Assembly (NCBI GenBank): GCA_902776565.1
Contig: CACYQN010000003.1
Location: 102,416 to 166,415, forward strand
DNA length: 64,000 nucleotides
Source of the DNA: an uncultured Bacteroidia bacterium
GTDB lineage: Bacteria; Bacteroidota; Bacteroidia; Bacteroidales; ML635J-15
Direction of reading: 5' to 3'
Each line of letters starts with the position of its first letter. Positions within the stretch are counted from its first letter, which is position 1. A program made the translations under genes and the position numbers. The notes beneath the pieces are model-generated. The model searched no databases, had not been told where the DNA came from, and was given only the letters and a program-made list of their open reading frames with translations. Positions 7,907 through 16,748 of the stretch are shown here, one piece after another.

Positions 7907-8830
7907 ATGCGAAAGATATATTGTATTGGCGAAACCGTTTACGACATCATTTTCCGTAACGGTAAGGCTGTGGAATCGTGTCCGGGAGGCACAGTCCTCA
8001 ACACTTCAGTGTCGCTAGGGCGTATGGGCGAAAAGGTTTATGTCGTAGGCGACCAGGCCAACGATGCTATAGGTAACATTATCGCCGACTTCCTGTCGGA
8101 CAACAATGTCTCGACCAAGTACCTGACCTTGTACAACGATGCAAAGTCGCGTGTTGCTCTCGCTTTCCTGTACGATACGCGCGAACCGGCTTATAGTTTC
8201 TACAAGATTCGTGTGAACGGCGAAATCAAGATAACCTTCCCCGAAGTGAAGCGTGACGACATTGTGCTTTTCGGTTCGTTCACCTCGATAAAGGCCGAAG
8301 TCCGCGACGACCTTATGGCTTGTCTGCGTCAGGCAAAGGAGGCTGGCGCTATCCTAATCTACGACCCGAATTTCCGTCCTTCGCACCTTAAAGACCGCGA
8401 ACGCGCCTTGCCGCTAATCAAGGAAAACCTTGAAATCGCCGACATCACGAAAGGCTCCAACGAGGATTTCCAGCTTATCTTCGAGTCAAATTCAGCCCTC
8501 GACACCAACGAGATTGTAAAGCAATACGGCTGCCACAATTTCATCTATACCGCCAACAAGTACGGCGTGAACCTTTTCACTCCCGACTTCCACAAGGTGT
8601 TCGATGTGCCGCGCATAACCCCAGTTTCTACCGTTGGCGCAGGCGACAGCTTCAATGCGGGACTTATATACGGACTTATCAAGCAGAATGTTTACGCATC
8701 CGACCTCGAAAATATGTCGCTCGAAGTATGGCGTAAGGTCATCTATTGCGCAATCAGCTTTGCAACACATGTTTGCTGCAGTTACGACAATTTCATCAAC
8801 GACGAGTTCATCTCAAGTTTCGACATGTAG
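7907..8830 (+). CDS. PfkB-family carbohydrate kinase (fructokinase-like)
   Basis: A 307-residue cytosolic sugar kinase. The N-terminal GETVYD motif, the CPGGTVLNTSVSLGRMG glycine motif (about residues 25-41) and the C-terminal TVGAGDSFNAG motif with catalytic base Asp247 are all present, as in ribokinase/fructokinase enzymes that phosphorylate a sugar at a primary hydroxyl. The substrate cannot be read from the sequence; fructose is the usual assignment for this subgroup. The next gene starts 2 bp after its stop, so the two are likely co-transcribed. Confidence 0.85.
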   Translation: MRKIYCIGETVYDIIFRNGKAVESCPGGTVLNTSVSLGRMGEKVYVVGDQANDAIGNIIADFLSDNNVSTKYLTLYNDAKSRVALAFLYDTREPAYSFYKIRVNGEIKITFPEVKRDDIVLFGSFTSIKAEVRDDLMACLRQAKEAGAILIYDPNFRPSHLKDRERALPLIKENLEIADITKGSNEDFQLIFESNSALDTNEIVKQYGCHNFIYTANKYGVNLFTPDFHKVFDVPRITPVSTVGAGDSFNAGLIYGLIKQNVYASDLENMSLEVWRKVIYCAISFATHVCCSYDNFINDEFISSFDM

Positions 8831-8832
8831 CC

Positions 8833-9777
8833 ATGCAAATCGAAGGGACTTACAATATTGACTACTACCGCAATCTGGTTGCCGACAAGGTTCATTGCCA
8901 CGATTCGTTGTGGTTTGTCGGCGGTGCGCAGTGGAACGCTGTACAGGCTTCGTCGGCAAAGTTGGCGAAGATGGTTTCTGCGATTGCGAATAGCGATGGA
9001 GGAGAACTTATTTTCGGAATAGCGCAGAAACGTTCGCGTGCCGAGGCTTTCGAGCCGGTGAAGGGCTTCGACAAGGGCGAGGAGTGGATTTTCCACGAGA
9101 TTCAGTCGCAAATCGATAAGCCCGTTGACGACCTTTCGGTAAAAATATGCACGATTCCCGATTCCGACGGCAAGATAATCCACATACACATCCCTGCCAA
9201 CAATAATGCACCGCACCAGTTCACCGACAGCAAGTTCTACCGCTGGAACAAAGGCAAATGCCTGGTAATGAACGAGTCGGAAGTCCGCACGGCCTATATG
9301 AAGATTAGCACCTGCAATCTGGAGTTTCTTGGCGTGACAAACATAAACGGCATTCCGACCTTGTCGGGAGGAAAGTTCTCGTCGATGAACTTCTATCCCA
9401 AGTTTATGATTCGCAATGCAGGCAACATAGTGGAGAAGGACTACAAGGTCGAAATTGCTTTCCCGTCGGCTTTGTTCGAGGAGACCAACCAGCCGCTGAA
9501 GTCGGCGTTCGTCCGCCACGAGGGCATTTACAGCGTTTTCGGTCAGCGCGGCAACTATCCGATTTTCCAGCAGGAAATTTCCACCATCATCGAGGCGAAA
9601 ATCACGGTTACTGCCGAAAACATTGATACCTTCCTAAAAGAATACCTCAACATCTACCTGTATTTCAGCAACGGACTGAAAAAACATTCCATCCGCCTTG
9701 CCGATACGCTTACATACAATGGCCGTAGGCTGGCAAAAGAGGATTTTGGAAAGGTAATGGGCGTAATAAATATTTAA
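8833..9777 (+). CDS. AlbA_2 (Schlafen-like) putative DNA-binding domain protein
   Basis: A 314-residue protein whose N-terminal ~140 residues match the AlbA_2 / divergent AAA-4 pattern: a helix with KMVSAIANSDGGELIFGIA, then the strands HIHIPA and KFYRWNKGKC. The C-terminal half is a strand-rich domain I do not recognise. The ATG at 8833, 2 bp after the kinase stop, is preferred over in-frame starts within the kinase gene. Members of this family are usually annotated as transcriptional regulators or nucleic-acid-binding proteins. Its role here is unknown. Confidence 0.7.
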   Translation: MQIEGTYNIDYYRNLVADKVHCHDSLWFVGGAQWNAVQASSAKLAKMVSAIANSDGGELIFGIAQKRSRAEAFEPVKGFDKGEEWIFHEIQSQIDKPVDDLSVKICTIPDSDGKIIHIHIPANNNAPHQFTDSKFYRWNKGKCLVMNESEVRTAYMKISTCNLEFLGVTNINGIPTLSGGKFSSMNFYPKFMIRNAGNIVEKDYKVEIAFPSALFEETNQPLKSAFVRHEGIYSVFGQRGNYPIFQQEISTIIEAKITVTAENIDTFLKEYLNIYLYFSNGLKKHSIRLADTLTYNGRRLAKEDFGKVMGVINI

Positions 9778-9827
9778 TTTTCAAGAGTTTAACAAGGTCA
9801 GTGCCTTGCTCAAATGTTCCCCATCAA

Positions 9828-9857
9828 AACGCATCTGAAACGATGTGGCCTTTTTTC
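9828..9857 (+). terminator. Possible weak terminator after the AlbA_2 gene
   Basis: CGCATC pairs with GATGTG around TGAAAC (6 bp with one G-T pair) and is followed, after GCC, by six Ts. Short but correctly placed. Confidence 0.4.
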
Positions 9858-9867
9858 TTTACAAGCA

Positions 9868-9934
9868 TTTTCGGCGATTAGCGATATTATTCGCCGAAAA
9901 ATTTTCGGTGAATAGAGAGTTTATTTACCGAAAA
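9868..9934. promoter_or_regulatory. Two tandem palindromes upstream of the MerR gene
   Basis: Palindrome 1 is TTTTCGGCGA (9868-9877) with TCGCCGAAAA (9891-9900), a perfect 10-bp inverted repeat. Palindrome 2 is TTTTCGGTGAAT (9902-9913) with ATTTACCGAAAA (9923-9934), with one mismatch. Their arms share the TTTTCGGYGA core and their centres lie about 34 bp apart. There is no T run, so they look more like operators than terminators. They lie about 75-140 bp upstream of the promoter of the MerR-type regulator. Confidence 0.6.
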
Positions 9935-9984
9935 GATTTACAACACTCCCGTCCAATAAATTTGCTTGAACATTTGGCAACCCG

Positions 9985-10015
9985 ATTGTGATTTCCCGAA
10001 AAAAGCATATTTTTG
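9985..10015 (+). promoter_or_regulatory. Promoter of the MerR-family gene
   Basis: ATTG (9985-9988), a 19-bp spacer and TATTTTTG (10008-10015). The predicted transcript start near 10021 supports the ATG at 10037 over one at 10013 that falls within the -7 box. Confidence 0.65.
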
Positions 10016-10036
10016 CAACATAAATTGCAACATACT

Positions 10037-10384
10037 ATGGCAAAGGAAAAAACAAACGAATTTAACCCCAATAAGCTCTACTACTCGATTAGCGAAGTGG
10101 CATCATATCTTGACATTGCCGAATCGAACATCCGTTTCTGGGAAAAGGAATTCGAGGCTTTCATAAAGCCGCAGCGTACAGCAAAAGGCAACCGCCAGTT
10201 CACAATAAAGGACATCGAAGTGCTGAAGCAGATAAAATACTTGGTGAAGGACTGTGGAATGACTCTCGACGGCGCCAGCAAACGCCTCTCGAAGAACCGC
10301 ACCGATGTGGAAGCCAATATGGAAATCGTAAGCCGGCTCGAAGGAATAAAGGAAATGCTTGTGGGAATAAAGAACGAGATGTAA
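10037..10384 (+). CDS. Small MerR-family transcriptional regulator
   Basis: A 115-residue protein with a MerR-type winged helix-turn-helix: YYSISEVASYLDIAESNIRFWEKEF (residues ~16-40), in which the helix-turn-helix and the WEKEF helix are characteristic, then RQFTIKDIEVLKQIKYLVKDCGMTL. A short dimerising coil closes the protein and no ligand-binding domain is present, as is common for this Bacteroidetes subgroup. Whether it binds the two palindromes at 9868-9934 is not known, but it is their nearest downstream regulator gene. Confidence 0.85.
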   Translation: MAKEKTNEFNPNKLYYSISEVASYLDIAESNIRFWEKEFEAFIKPQRTAKGNRQFTIKDIEVLKQIKYLVKDCGMTLDGASKRLSKNRTDVEANMEIVSRLEGIKEMLVGIKNEM

Positions 10385-10486
10385 AAGGGCCAGCAGGCTG
10401 ACAGGCTGACGGTCTAGCAGTCGATTGCCTTTGGACCTTTTAGTTTTTTTTAGTCTGTGAGCCTGTAAGCCTGTAAGACAAAGGTA
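10385..10486. repeat. Intergenic AGCCTGTNAG word array
   Basis: The stretch contains the word in both orientations: CAGGCTGACAGGCTGAC near 10393 and GTGAGCCTGTAAGCCTGTAAG near 10457, separated by a T-rich segment. The same words recur at 44931-45088 and in a trace near 7050-7080. Confidence 0.65.
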
Positions 10487-11578
10487 ATGAAAGTAAAAGA
10501 ATTAGTATCCGAACTTGAGCGTTTTGCTCCGTCGTGCCTGCAGGAAAGCTACGACAATGCAGGGCTTAATGTCGGTTTCCCCGATGCGGAAATAGCCGGC
10601 GTGCTTATTTGCGTAGATGTTGTCCCCGAAGTGGTTGATGAGGCGATTGCCAAGGGTTGCAATATGATAGTTTCGCACCATCCGCTGATTTTTCCGAACA
10701 TAAAGCGTATTACGGGAAGCAACAATGTGGAAAAGTCAATTATCAAGGCTTTGCAAAACAACATTTCAATCTATTGCGGACATACCAACTTCGACAAGGC
10801 GCATAACGGCGTGAGCATGAAGATGTGCGAAAAGCTTGGACTGAAAAATTGCACTGTGATTGATGCGGAAAAGCATTTGCTTCGCAAGATTGCCGTTTAT
10901 GTACCCGAATCCCACGCCGAGCAGGTTCGCAAGGCAATGTTTTCGGCTGGAGCAGGAACAATCGGCGACTACGACGAATGCAGTTTCAATGTGAACGGCA
11001 CTGGCACTTTCCGCGCTGGCGAGAATTGCAATCCGTTTGTGGGTGAAATCGGCAAACAGCATCACGAAGCCGAGGTAAAAATTGAGGTAATTTGTCCGTC
11101 GTACTTGCAAGCGAAAGTTGTTTCGGTAATGCTCAATGTTCACCCGTACGAAGAACCTGCATTCGATATATATCAGATTGAAAACCAGTGGGACCAGGTC
11201 GGACTTGGTGCGATTGGCGAGCTAGCAGAGGAAATGACCGAGGACGAGTTGCTTGAAACCGTAAAGCAGACATTCAAGGTTGGCAACATTCGTCATAGCG
11301 CGAAGACTGGCAGAAAAATCCGTCGCGTAGCAGTATGCGGAGGAAGCGGAGCATCGTATATTCGCACAGCAATAGCCTCGAATGCAGATGCTTACATTAC
11401 AGCCGACATAAAATATCACGACTGGTTCTTGGCGGAAGGGAAAATTCTTTTGCTCGACATCGGGCATTACGAAAGCGAACAATTCACAAAAGAAATTTTT
11501 TATGACATAATCGCGAAGAACAATGGTTGCAAAGCTTATCTTTCCGATATAAATACCAATCCGATAAATAATTACTGA
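10487..11578 (+). CDS. NIF3/YbgI family dinuclear metal-binding protein
   Basis: A 363-residue protein of the NIF3 / GTP cyclohydrolase I type 2 family. The N-terminal half has HHPLIF and HTNFDKAHNG metal-binding motifs, and the C-terminal half has CGGSGASYI and the closing HYESEQF His-Glu motif. Between them (about residues 130-235) lies the extra YqfO-like domain found in the long form of the family. It is predicted to bind two metal ions. The physiological substrate is unresolved in this family, so no reaction is assigned. Confidence 0.85.
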   Translation: MKVKELVSELERFAPSCLQESYDNAGLNVGFPDAEIAGVLICVDVVPEVVDEAIAKGCNMIVSHHPLIFPNIKRITGSNNVEKSIIKALQNNISIYCGHTNFDKAHNGVSMKMCEKLGLKNCTVIDAEKHLLRKIAVYVPESHAEQVRKAMFSAGAGTIGDYDECSFNVNGTGTFRAGENCNPFVGEIGKQHHEAEVKIEVICPSYLQAKVVSVMLNVHPYEEPAFDIYQIENQWDQVGLGAIGELAEEMTEDELLETVKQTFKVGNIRHSAKTGRKIRRVAVCGGSGASYIRTAIASNADAYITADIKYHDWFLAEGKILLLDIGHYESEQFTKEIFYDIIAKNNGCKAYLSDINTNPINNY

Positions 11579-11607
11579 CAAACGGCAAAACCGAAAGAGT
11601 TATAGAT

Positions 11608-11886
11608 ATGGATGAAACAAAAGCAATAGAAAATCGAGCGGTACTTTTGTTTGATAAGATATCCCACTAGACATCGTGGAATTACTGCCGTAAACGAAAG
11701 AAAAAGACTGGTCTGTTATATCAGTTGTATTTGCCAGATAAGAACCTGTTGCAGAATAAGGTTAGGGAATGGATTGCAGAGTTTGAGGAAAGAAAAAACG
11801 GATTAATTACATACAATAATTGCGGACCGAACAAAATTATTGCCACCCCGATATTTTTTGCTAACTTTGCCATTCTTATATTGTAA
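11608..11886 (+). pseudogene. Decayed small gene with an in-frame stop
   Basis: A single frame runs from ATG 11608 through one TAG (11668-11670) to a TAA at 11884-11886 and would otherwise encode about 91 residues. The second part (WNYCRKRKKKTGLL, then WIAEFEERKNG) looks coded, with Lys/Glu-rich helix-like content, but it has no recognisable family. This 319-base space between NIF3 and lpxD holds nothing else except the lpxD promoter, which overlaps the end of the frame. It could equally be chance. Confidence 0.35.
11839..11869 (+). promoter_or_regulatory. Promoter of lpxD
   Basis: ATTG (11839-11842), a 19-bp spacer and TAACTTTG (11862-11869), 28 bases before the lpxD ATG. Confidence 0.65.
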
Positions 11887-11897
11887 CTGTTGAAACA

Positions 11898-12938
11898 ATG
11901 GAATATTCAGCAAAGGAAATTGCCGATATGCTAGGCGGCAAAGTAGAAGGCGACGGTTCGGTTATGATTTCGAAATTCGCAAGAATCGAGTACGGAGAAC
12001 CGGGAGCTATTTCGTTTTTAGCAAACCCCAAGTATGAGCAATACATATATACAAGCAAGGCTTCGGCTGTGATTGTAAACAATAGCTTTGAGCCTCATGG
12101 AAATATTTCCGCTACCTTGATTCGCGTGCCCGATGCCTACAAGTCGGTTGCCGATTTGCTCCACATCTATGCCGTAAAGTATACTCCCAAAGGTCGCGAG
12201 ATGCGCAGCAAGGTTCATCGCACGGCAAAAGTCGGCAAAGGTTGCTACATAGGCGGATTCGCCTACATCGACAAAAATGCCGTTCTAGGCAACAATGTGC
12301 AGGTGCATCCGCTCTGCTATGTGGGCAAGAATGTGAAAATCGGCGACAACACCATATTGTATCCGGGCGTGAAGATTTACTACGATTGCGAAATCGGAAA
12401 GAATTGCATTATACATTCCAACGCTGTCATCGGTGCCGATGGATTTGGCTTTGCTCCGAATCCAGATGGCGAGTTCGAGAAAATCGAGCAGATTGGCAAT
12501 GTCGTCATCGAGGACAATGTGGAACTTGGTGCGCTTGTTACCATCGACCGTGCAATTGCTGGTTCCACCATAATCCGCCGTGGCGTAAAGCTCGACGACC
12601 ACAACCATGTGGCTCACAATGTTGAGATTGGCAAGAATACCGTTATGGCTGCACAAGGTGGAATCGCTGGTTCGGCAAAGATTGGTGAAAACTGTATGTT
12701 CGGCGGTCAGGTGGGAATTGGTCCGCACTCCAATATTGCCAACCGCACCAAGATGCAAGCCAAGACCGGAATAGCCGGCACGGTAAAGGAAGAAAATGCA
12801 GTCCTTATGGGTGCGCCCGCAATGGATGCCCACAAATATCAGCGTCTGTATGTGCGCTTCAAACAACTCGACGATATGGCAAAGAAGATCGAAATGCTGG
12901 AGAAGCAGATTGAAGAGCTGAAAAGGAAGGGGGAATAG
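11898..12938 (+). CDS. lpxD: UDP-3-O-acylglucosamine N-acyltransferase
   Basis: A 346-residue cytosolic enzyme that adds the second 3-hydroxyacyl chain, on nitrogen, to UDP-3-O-acylglucosamine in lipid A synthesis. It has an N-terminal LpxD-specific uridine-binding domain (about residues 1-100), then a long left-handed beta-helix of hexapeptide repeats (about 105-310), with the catalytic His in VAHNVEIG (His240), and a C-terminal helix (320-346). Length is normal for the family. It is followed by mfd after 43 bases. Confidence 0.95.
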   Translation: MEYSAKEIADMLGGKVEGDGSVMISKFARIEYGEPGAISFLANPKYEQYIYTSKASAVIVNNSFEPHGNISATLIRVPDAYKSVADLLHIYAVKYTPKGREMRSKVHRTAKVGKGCYIGGFAYIDKNAVLGNNVQVHPLCYVGKNVKIGDNTILYPGVKIYYDCEIGKNCIIHSNAVIGADGFGFAPNPDGEFEKIEQIGNVVIEDNVELGALVTIDRAIAGSTIIRRGVKLDDHNHVAHNVEIGKNTVMAAQGGIAGSAKIGENCMFGGQVGIGPHSNIANRTKMQAKTGIAGTVKEENAVLMGAPAMDAHKYQRLYVRFKQLDDMAKKIEMLEKQIEELKRKGE

Positions 12939-12948
12939 AAACATTCGT

Positions 12949-12964
12949 CGGTTACAACCGACAA
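12949..12964. promoter_or_regulatory. Perfect palindrome between lpxD and mfd
   Basis: GTCGGTTACAACCGAC has 7-bp perfect arms around a 2-base centre. It is too tight for a good RNA hairpin and has no T run, so a protein-binding site is more likely than a terminator. It lies 18 bases before the mfd ATG. Confidence 0.45.
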
Positions 12965-12981
12965 ATTATAAGTAATTAATA

Positions 12982-15900
12982 ATGAACACTCTCCTCTCAC
13001 GCATATCGCAAAACTCCAACTTCGACAAGCTGACAAGCCTGCTGGCAAACGGCGGGCAGGCAAAGGTACAGCTTAGCGGTCTCGCTGGTTCGGCAAAGTC
13101 GTTTGCCGTGGCGGCTGCGTTTGCCGATATGGGCACAACCTTCTGCCTTGTGCTTCCCGACAAGGAAAGCGCTTCGTACTCGTACGACGACCTTGTTGGT
13201 ATTCTTGGCAAAGAATCGGTGATGTTCTACCCAAGTGCCTTCAAGCGTTCCATAGAGTACATGAAGGAAAACAAGTCGAACATCGTGATGCAGACCGAGG
13301 TGCTGTCGCGCCTTAATGCTACGCGCAAGGGATTCGTCATTGTCACCTACCCCGAGGCTGTGATGGAAAAGGTGATTCGCACACGCGAACTTACTCGCAA
13401 TACCTTCAATGTGGCTGTCGGCGACGAGCTGTCTATGGAAAAACTTATCGATGTGCTCAACGACTGGAATTTCAGTCGCGACGACTTTGTGTTCGAACCG
13501 GGCAGTTTTGCCGTGCGCGGAAGCCTTATCGATGTGTTCTCGTATGGTGCCGAAAAACCATACCGTATCGATTTCGACGACGACAAGGTTGAGAAAATCC
13601 GCGAGTTCGACCCCGAAACACAAGGCTCTACCGAAAAACTGCGCAAAGTGCGTATCATTCCCAACATCTACGACAAGCAGACCGTGGAGGACAGAATTTC
13701 GATTTTCGAATTTATAAATCGCGATTTTGTGCTCTGGGTGGATTCTCCCGACTATGTAATCGACAGTATAGAAAAGAATTACAAGCTTGCCGAGACTCGC
13801 TACATTGAAATTTCGGAAAAAGAAATCCTCGACGAGGATACCTATATAATAAATCCGCAGTCGAATCTTATCGGCAAGGAGCAGTTTTTAGCCGAGGCAA
13901 ATGCGCGTGCCATCGTGGAGATGTCGTCGCGGTCGTTTTTTGAGGCTACCGACGAGATTCATTTTTCCACCGAGCCGCAACCTGCTTTCAGCAAGCAGTT
14001 CGACCTGCTTATTTCCAACCTAAAGCAAAATTCAGAAAACGGCTTCACGACCTATATCTTCAGTAACAACGACAAGCAGTTGCAGCGTCTGCGCGACATT
14101 TTTGCCGACAAGGGCGAAAATCCCGACTTCGTTGGCGTGAATGCTTCGCTGCACGAGGGTTTTGTTGATAACGACACCCGCACCTGCGTATATACCGACC
14201 ATCAGATTTTCGAGCGTTACCACCGATATTCCACCAAGAGCATTTCAAAGGCAAATGCACTTACCTTGCAGGAAATTAAGGAGTTGCATCCGGGAGACTA
14301 CATTGTTCATGTTGACAACGGCATCGGTCGCTTTGTGGGCTTGCAGAAAATCAATCACAATGGGCGAATGCAGGAGGTTGTCACGCTGGCATACGGCGAA
14401 AACGACTTGCTCTATGTGAACATTCACTCGCTGCACCGAATTTCAAAGTACCGCGACAAGGATGGCGAACCGCCTGTGATTCATCGTCTTGGCTCGGGGC
14501 ATTGGAAACGACTGAAGGAGCGTACCAAGAAGAATATCAAGGATATAGCACGCGACTTGATTTTGCTTTATGCAAAACGGCGCGAGCAGAAAGGCTTTGC
14601 ATTTTCGCCCGACTCCTACATGCAAGTCGAGCTGGAATCGTCGTTTATGTACGAGGATACGCCAGACCAGAGCAAGACCAATGAGCTGATAAAGGCCGAT
14701 ATGGAATCGGAAGTGCCTATGGATAGGCTTGTCTGCGGTGATGTCGGTTTTGGCAAGACCGAACTTGCTATCCGCGCGGCTTTCAAGGCAGTGGTCGATG
14801 GAAAACAGGTGGCTGTGCTTGTACCGACTACGATTCTCGCTTTGCAGCACTACCAGACTTTTTCGGAGCGACTGAAAAATCTTCCAGTGACGGTTTCCTA
14901 TATCAGCCGCCTGAAATCGGCGAAGGAAATCCGCGAGACGCTTGCCGACCTAAAGTCGGGCAAGATAGATATCATTATCGGTACGCACAAACTTGTCGGT
15001 AAGTCGGTGGAGTTTAAGGATTTGGGCTTGCTGGTTGTCGATGAGGAACAGAAGTTCGGCGTTTCGGTGAAAGAGAAAATCAAGCAGATGAAGGTCAACA
15101 TCGACACGCTCACGCTTACCGCCACGCCAATTCCGCGAACCTTGCAGTTTTCGCTTATGGGTGCCCGCGACTTGTCGGTGATAACAACGCCTCCGCCCAA
15201 CCGCCAGCCGATTGCAACCGAACTTCACGCTTTCAACAACGATGTTATCCGCGATGCCATCTACTACGAGGTGGGACGCAACGGACAGGTTTTCTTCGTC
15301 CACAACCGCATACAGAACATCTACGAGGTTCAGAACCAGATAACTAAAATTTGTCCCGAGGTAAAGACTGTAGTTGCTCACGGGCAGATGGACGGCGAGG
15401 AGCTGGAGAAGATTATCCTCGACTTTATGCGTGGCGACTACGATGTGCTAATCAGTACCTCGATTGTCGAAAACGGAGTCGATATTCCCAATGCCAATAC
15501 CATTATAATAAATAACGCCAACAATTTCGGTCTCAGCGACTTGCATCAGCTTCGCGGGCGCGTTGGCCGAAGCAACCGCAAGGCTTTCTGCTATCTGCTC
15601 ACACCACCTATCGACCTGCTCACACCCGATGCACGCCGTCGTCTGAAGGCAATCGAGGAGTTCTGCGAACTTGGCAGCGGAATAAACATCGCCCTGCAGG
15701 ATTTGGACATCCGCGGAGCAGGAAACATCCTCGGAAGCGAGCAGTCGGGGTTCATTGCCGACATCGGTTTCGAAACCTACAACAAGATTCTCAACGAAGC
15801 CATCGACGAGCTGAAAGAGACTGAGTTCCACGATGTTTTCAAGGACGAGGAAGGCGAACATGCGCCCGTATTGCGCGACTGCAGCATGGAGACCGACCTC

Positions 15901-16335
15901 GAACTGATGATTCCCGACTACTATGTGTCAAGCACTTCGGAACGCATAAAGTTATACCGCCAGATGGACGAGCTGAAGGATATGCAGGAGCTGGAAAAGT
16001 TCCGCGCTATGCTCATCGACCGCTTTGGCAAGATTCCCGACGAAACCGAGAAAATGTTCGATATGGTAAAGCTGCGCTGGATGGCGGTACGTCTTGGTTT
16101 CCAGAAGATTGCCATCAAGAATGGTGTGTTCCTCGGCTATTTCCCGCAGGACCAGAAATCGGATTATTATTCTTCGAAGCTTTTCATTTCCATTCTGCAA
16201 TTTGCCCAGAACAATCCCCGCAACCTCACCATCAAGCAGCACAACGAGCGTCTGATAATGCGGTTAGAAGGCATCAGCAGTCTTTCACAGATTGTTGATT
16301 TTGTGAAGAGAATGGAAGAAACGGTAATCTTGTAA
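12982..16335 (+). CDS. mfd: Transcription-repair coupling factor
   Basis: A 1117-residue SF2 ATPase that removes RNA polymerase stalled at DNA lesions and recruits UvrA. Domain order is normal: UvrB-homology region (about 1-330), RNA-polymerase-interaction domain near LHPGDYIVHVDNGIG (about 435-450), the motor with Walker A GDVGFGKTE (586-594) and Walker B DEEQ (687-690), helicase motif VI in LRGRVGRS, the TRG region, and the C-terminal regulatory domain (about 960-1117). The start at 12982 gives the usual length. It follows lpxD and may be transcribed with it. Confidence 0.97.
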   Translation: MNTLLSRISQNSNFDKLTSLLANGGQAKVQLSGLAGSAKSFAVAAAFADMGTTFCLVLPDKESASYSYDDLVGILGKESVMFYPSAFKRSIEYMKENKSNIVMQTEVLSRLNATRKGFVIVTYPEAVMEKVIRTRELTRNTFNVAVGDELSMEKLIDVLNDWNFSRDDFVFEPGSFAVRGSLIDVFSYGAEKPYRIDFDDDKVEKIREFDPETQGSTEKLRKVRIIPNIYDKQTVEDRISIFEFINRDFVLWVDSPDYVIDSIEKNYKLAETRYIEISEKEILDEDTYIINPQSNLIGKEQFLAEANARAIVEMSSRSFFEATDEIHFSTEPQPAFSKQFDLLISNLKQNSENGFTTYIFSNNDKQLQRLRDIFADKGENPDFVGVNASLHEGFVDNDTRTCVYTDHQIFERYHRYSTKSISKANALTLQEIKELHPGDYIVHVDNGIGRFVGLQKINHNGRMQEVVTLAYGENDLLYVNIHSLHRISKYRDKDGEPPVIHRLGSGHWKRLKERTKKNIKDIARDLILLYAKRREQKGFAFSPDSYMQVELESSFMYEDTPDQSKTNELIKADMESEVPMDRLVCGDVGFGKTELAIRAAFKAVVDGKQVAVLVPTTILALQHYQTFSERLKNLPVTVSYISRLKSAKEIRETLADLKSGKIDIIIGTHKLVGKSVEFKDLGLLVVDEEQKFGVSVKEKIKQMKVNIDTLTLTATPIPRTLQFSLMGARDLSVITTPPPNRQPIATELHAFNNDVIRDAIYYEVGRNGQVFFVHNRIQNIYEVQNQITKICPEVKTVVAHGQMDGEELEKIILDFMRGDYDVLISTSIVENGVDIPNANTIIINNANNFGLSDLHQLRGRVGRSNRKAFCYLLTPPIDLLTPDARRRLKAIEEFCELGSGINIALQDLDIRGAGNILGSEQSGFIADIGFETYNKILNEAIDELKETEFHDVFKDEEGEHAPVLRDCSMETDLELMIPDYYVSSTSERIKLYRQMDELKDMQELEKFRAMLIDRFGKIPDETEKMFDMVKLRWMAVRLGFQKIAIKNGVFLGYFPQDQKSDYYSSKLFISILQFAQNNPRNLTIKQHNERLIMRLEGISSLSQIVDFVKRMEETVIL

Positions 16336-16376
16336 CGACGCAATGCGTTGTGTATAACAAATTTCGATAATTTAAT

Positions 16377-16613
16377 TTATTGGTGTCCAATAAATACTTT
16401 CTATTGTCATTCCGAAAAGCAGAACGAATAGCAAAAGGAACATTGCTTGTGAGTTTGCTTATCCGAAACGTTGCTTGCAACCTCACGAAGTAATCTGTTT
16501 TATAATAATACGTTAACAGATTACGGACAGCAGTCTTCACAACGCTCCTCGTACCGTATCGCGTGTTACGACTAGCTTCCGAAATGACGAGCGTTTTTAT
16601 TGGACACCTATAA
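16377..16613. repeat. Palindromic MITE/REP-like element, copy 1
   Basis: The 413-base space between mfd and the next gene is mostly filled by a 237-bp element with imperfect inverted ends: TTATTGGTGTCCAATAAA at the left and TTTATTGGACACCTATAA at the right. Nested inside are GTCATTCCGAA (from 16406) and TTCCGAAATGAC (to 16588), and a central hairpin AATCTGTT/AACAGATT. No ORF of note. It shares the GTCATTCCG ends and central-palindrome plan with the element at 28791-28981. From 17763 a short partial match to the outer end (ATAGGTGTCC) recurs. Confidence 0.75.
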
Positions 16614-16693
16614 TTCTAATTTGTTGCGTGTTAGTGCATATTCACTATCAAATTCACAATTTCGATTTTTATAAATTTACGCTCACCTATATA

Positions 16694-16724
16694 CAAAAAA
16701 AGAGGCTCGGAAATCCGAACCTCT
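16694..16724 (-). terminator. Rho-independent terminator of the lipoprotein gene
   Basis: On the minus strand AGAGGTTCGG and CCGAGCCTCT form a 10-bp stem with one G-T pair around a 4-base loop, followed by seven Ts, 25 bases after the stop of the gene at 16749. Confidence 0.9.
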
Positions 16725-16748
16725 TATGCTAAATAAATAGTGTTCAAA

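Noticed and set aside
8782..9519. A 245-codon minus-strand frame opposite the AlbA_2 gene
   Set aside because: Composition is that of a shadow frame; the plus-strand frame has clear AlbA_2 motifs.
12285..12944. A 219-codon minus-strand frame opposite lpxD
   Set aside because: It is the complement of the strongly conserved lpxD hexapeptide repeats and has no ribosome site or promoter.
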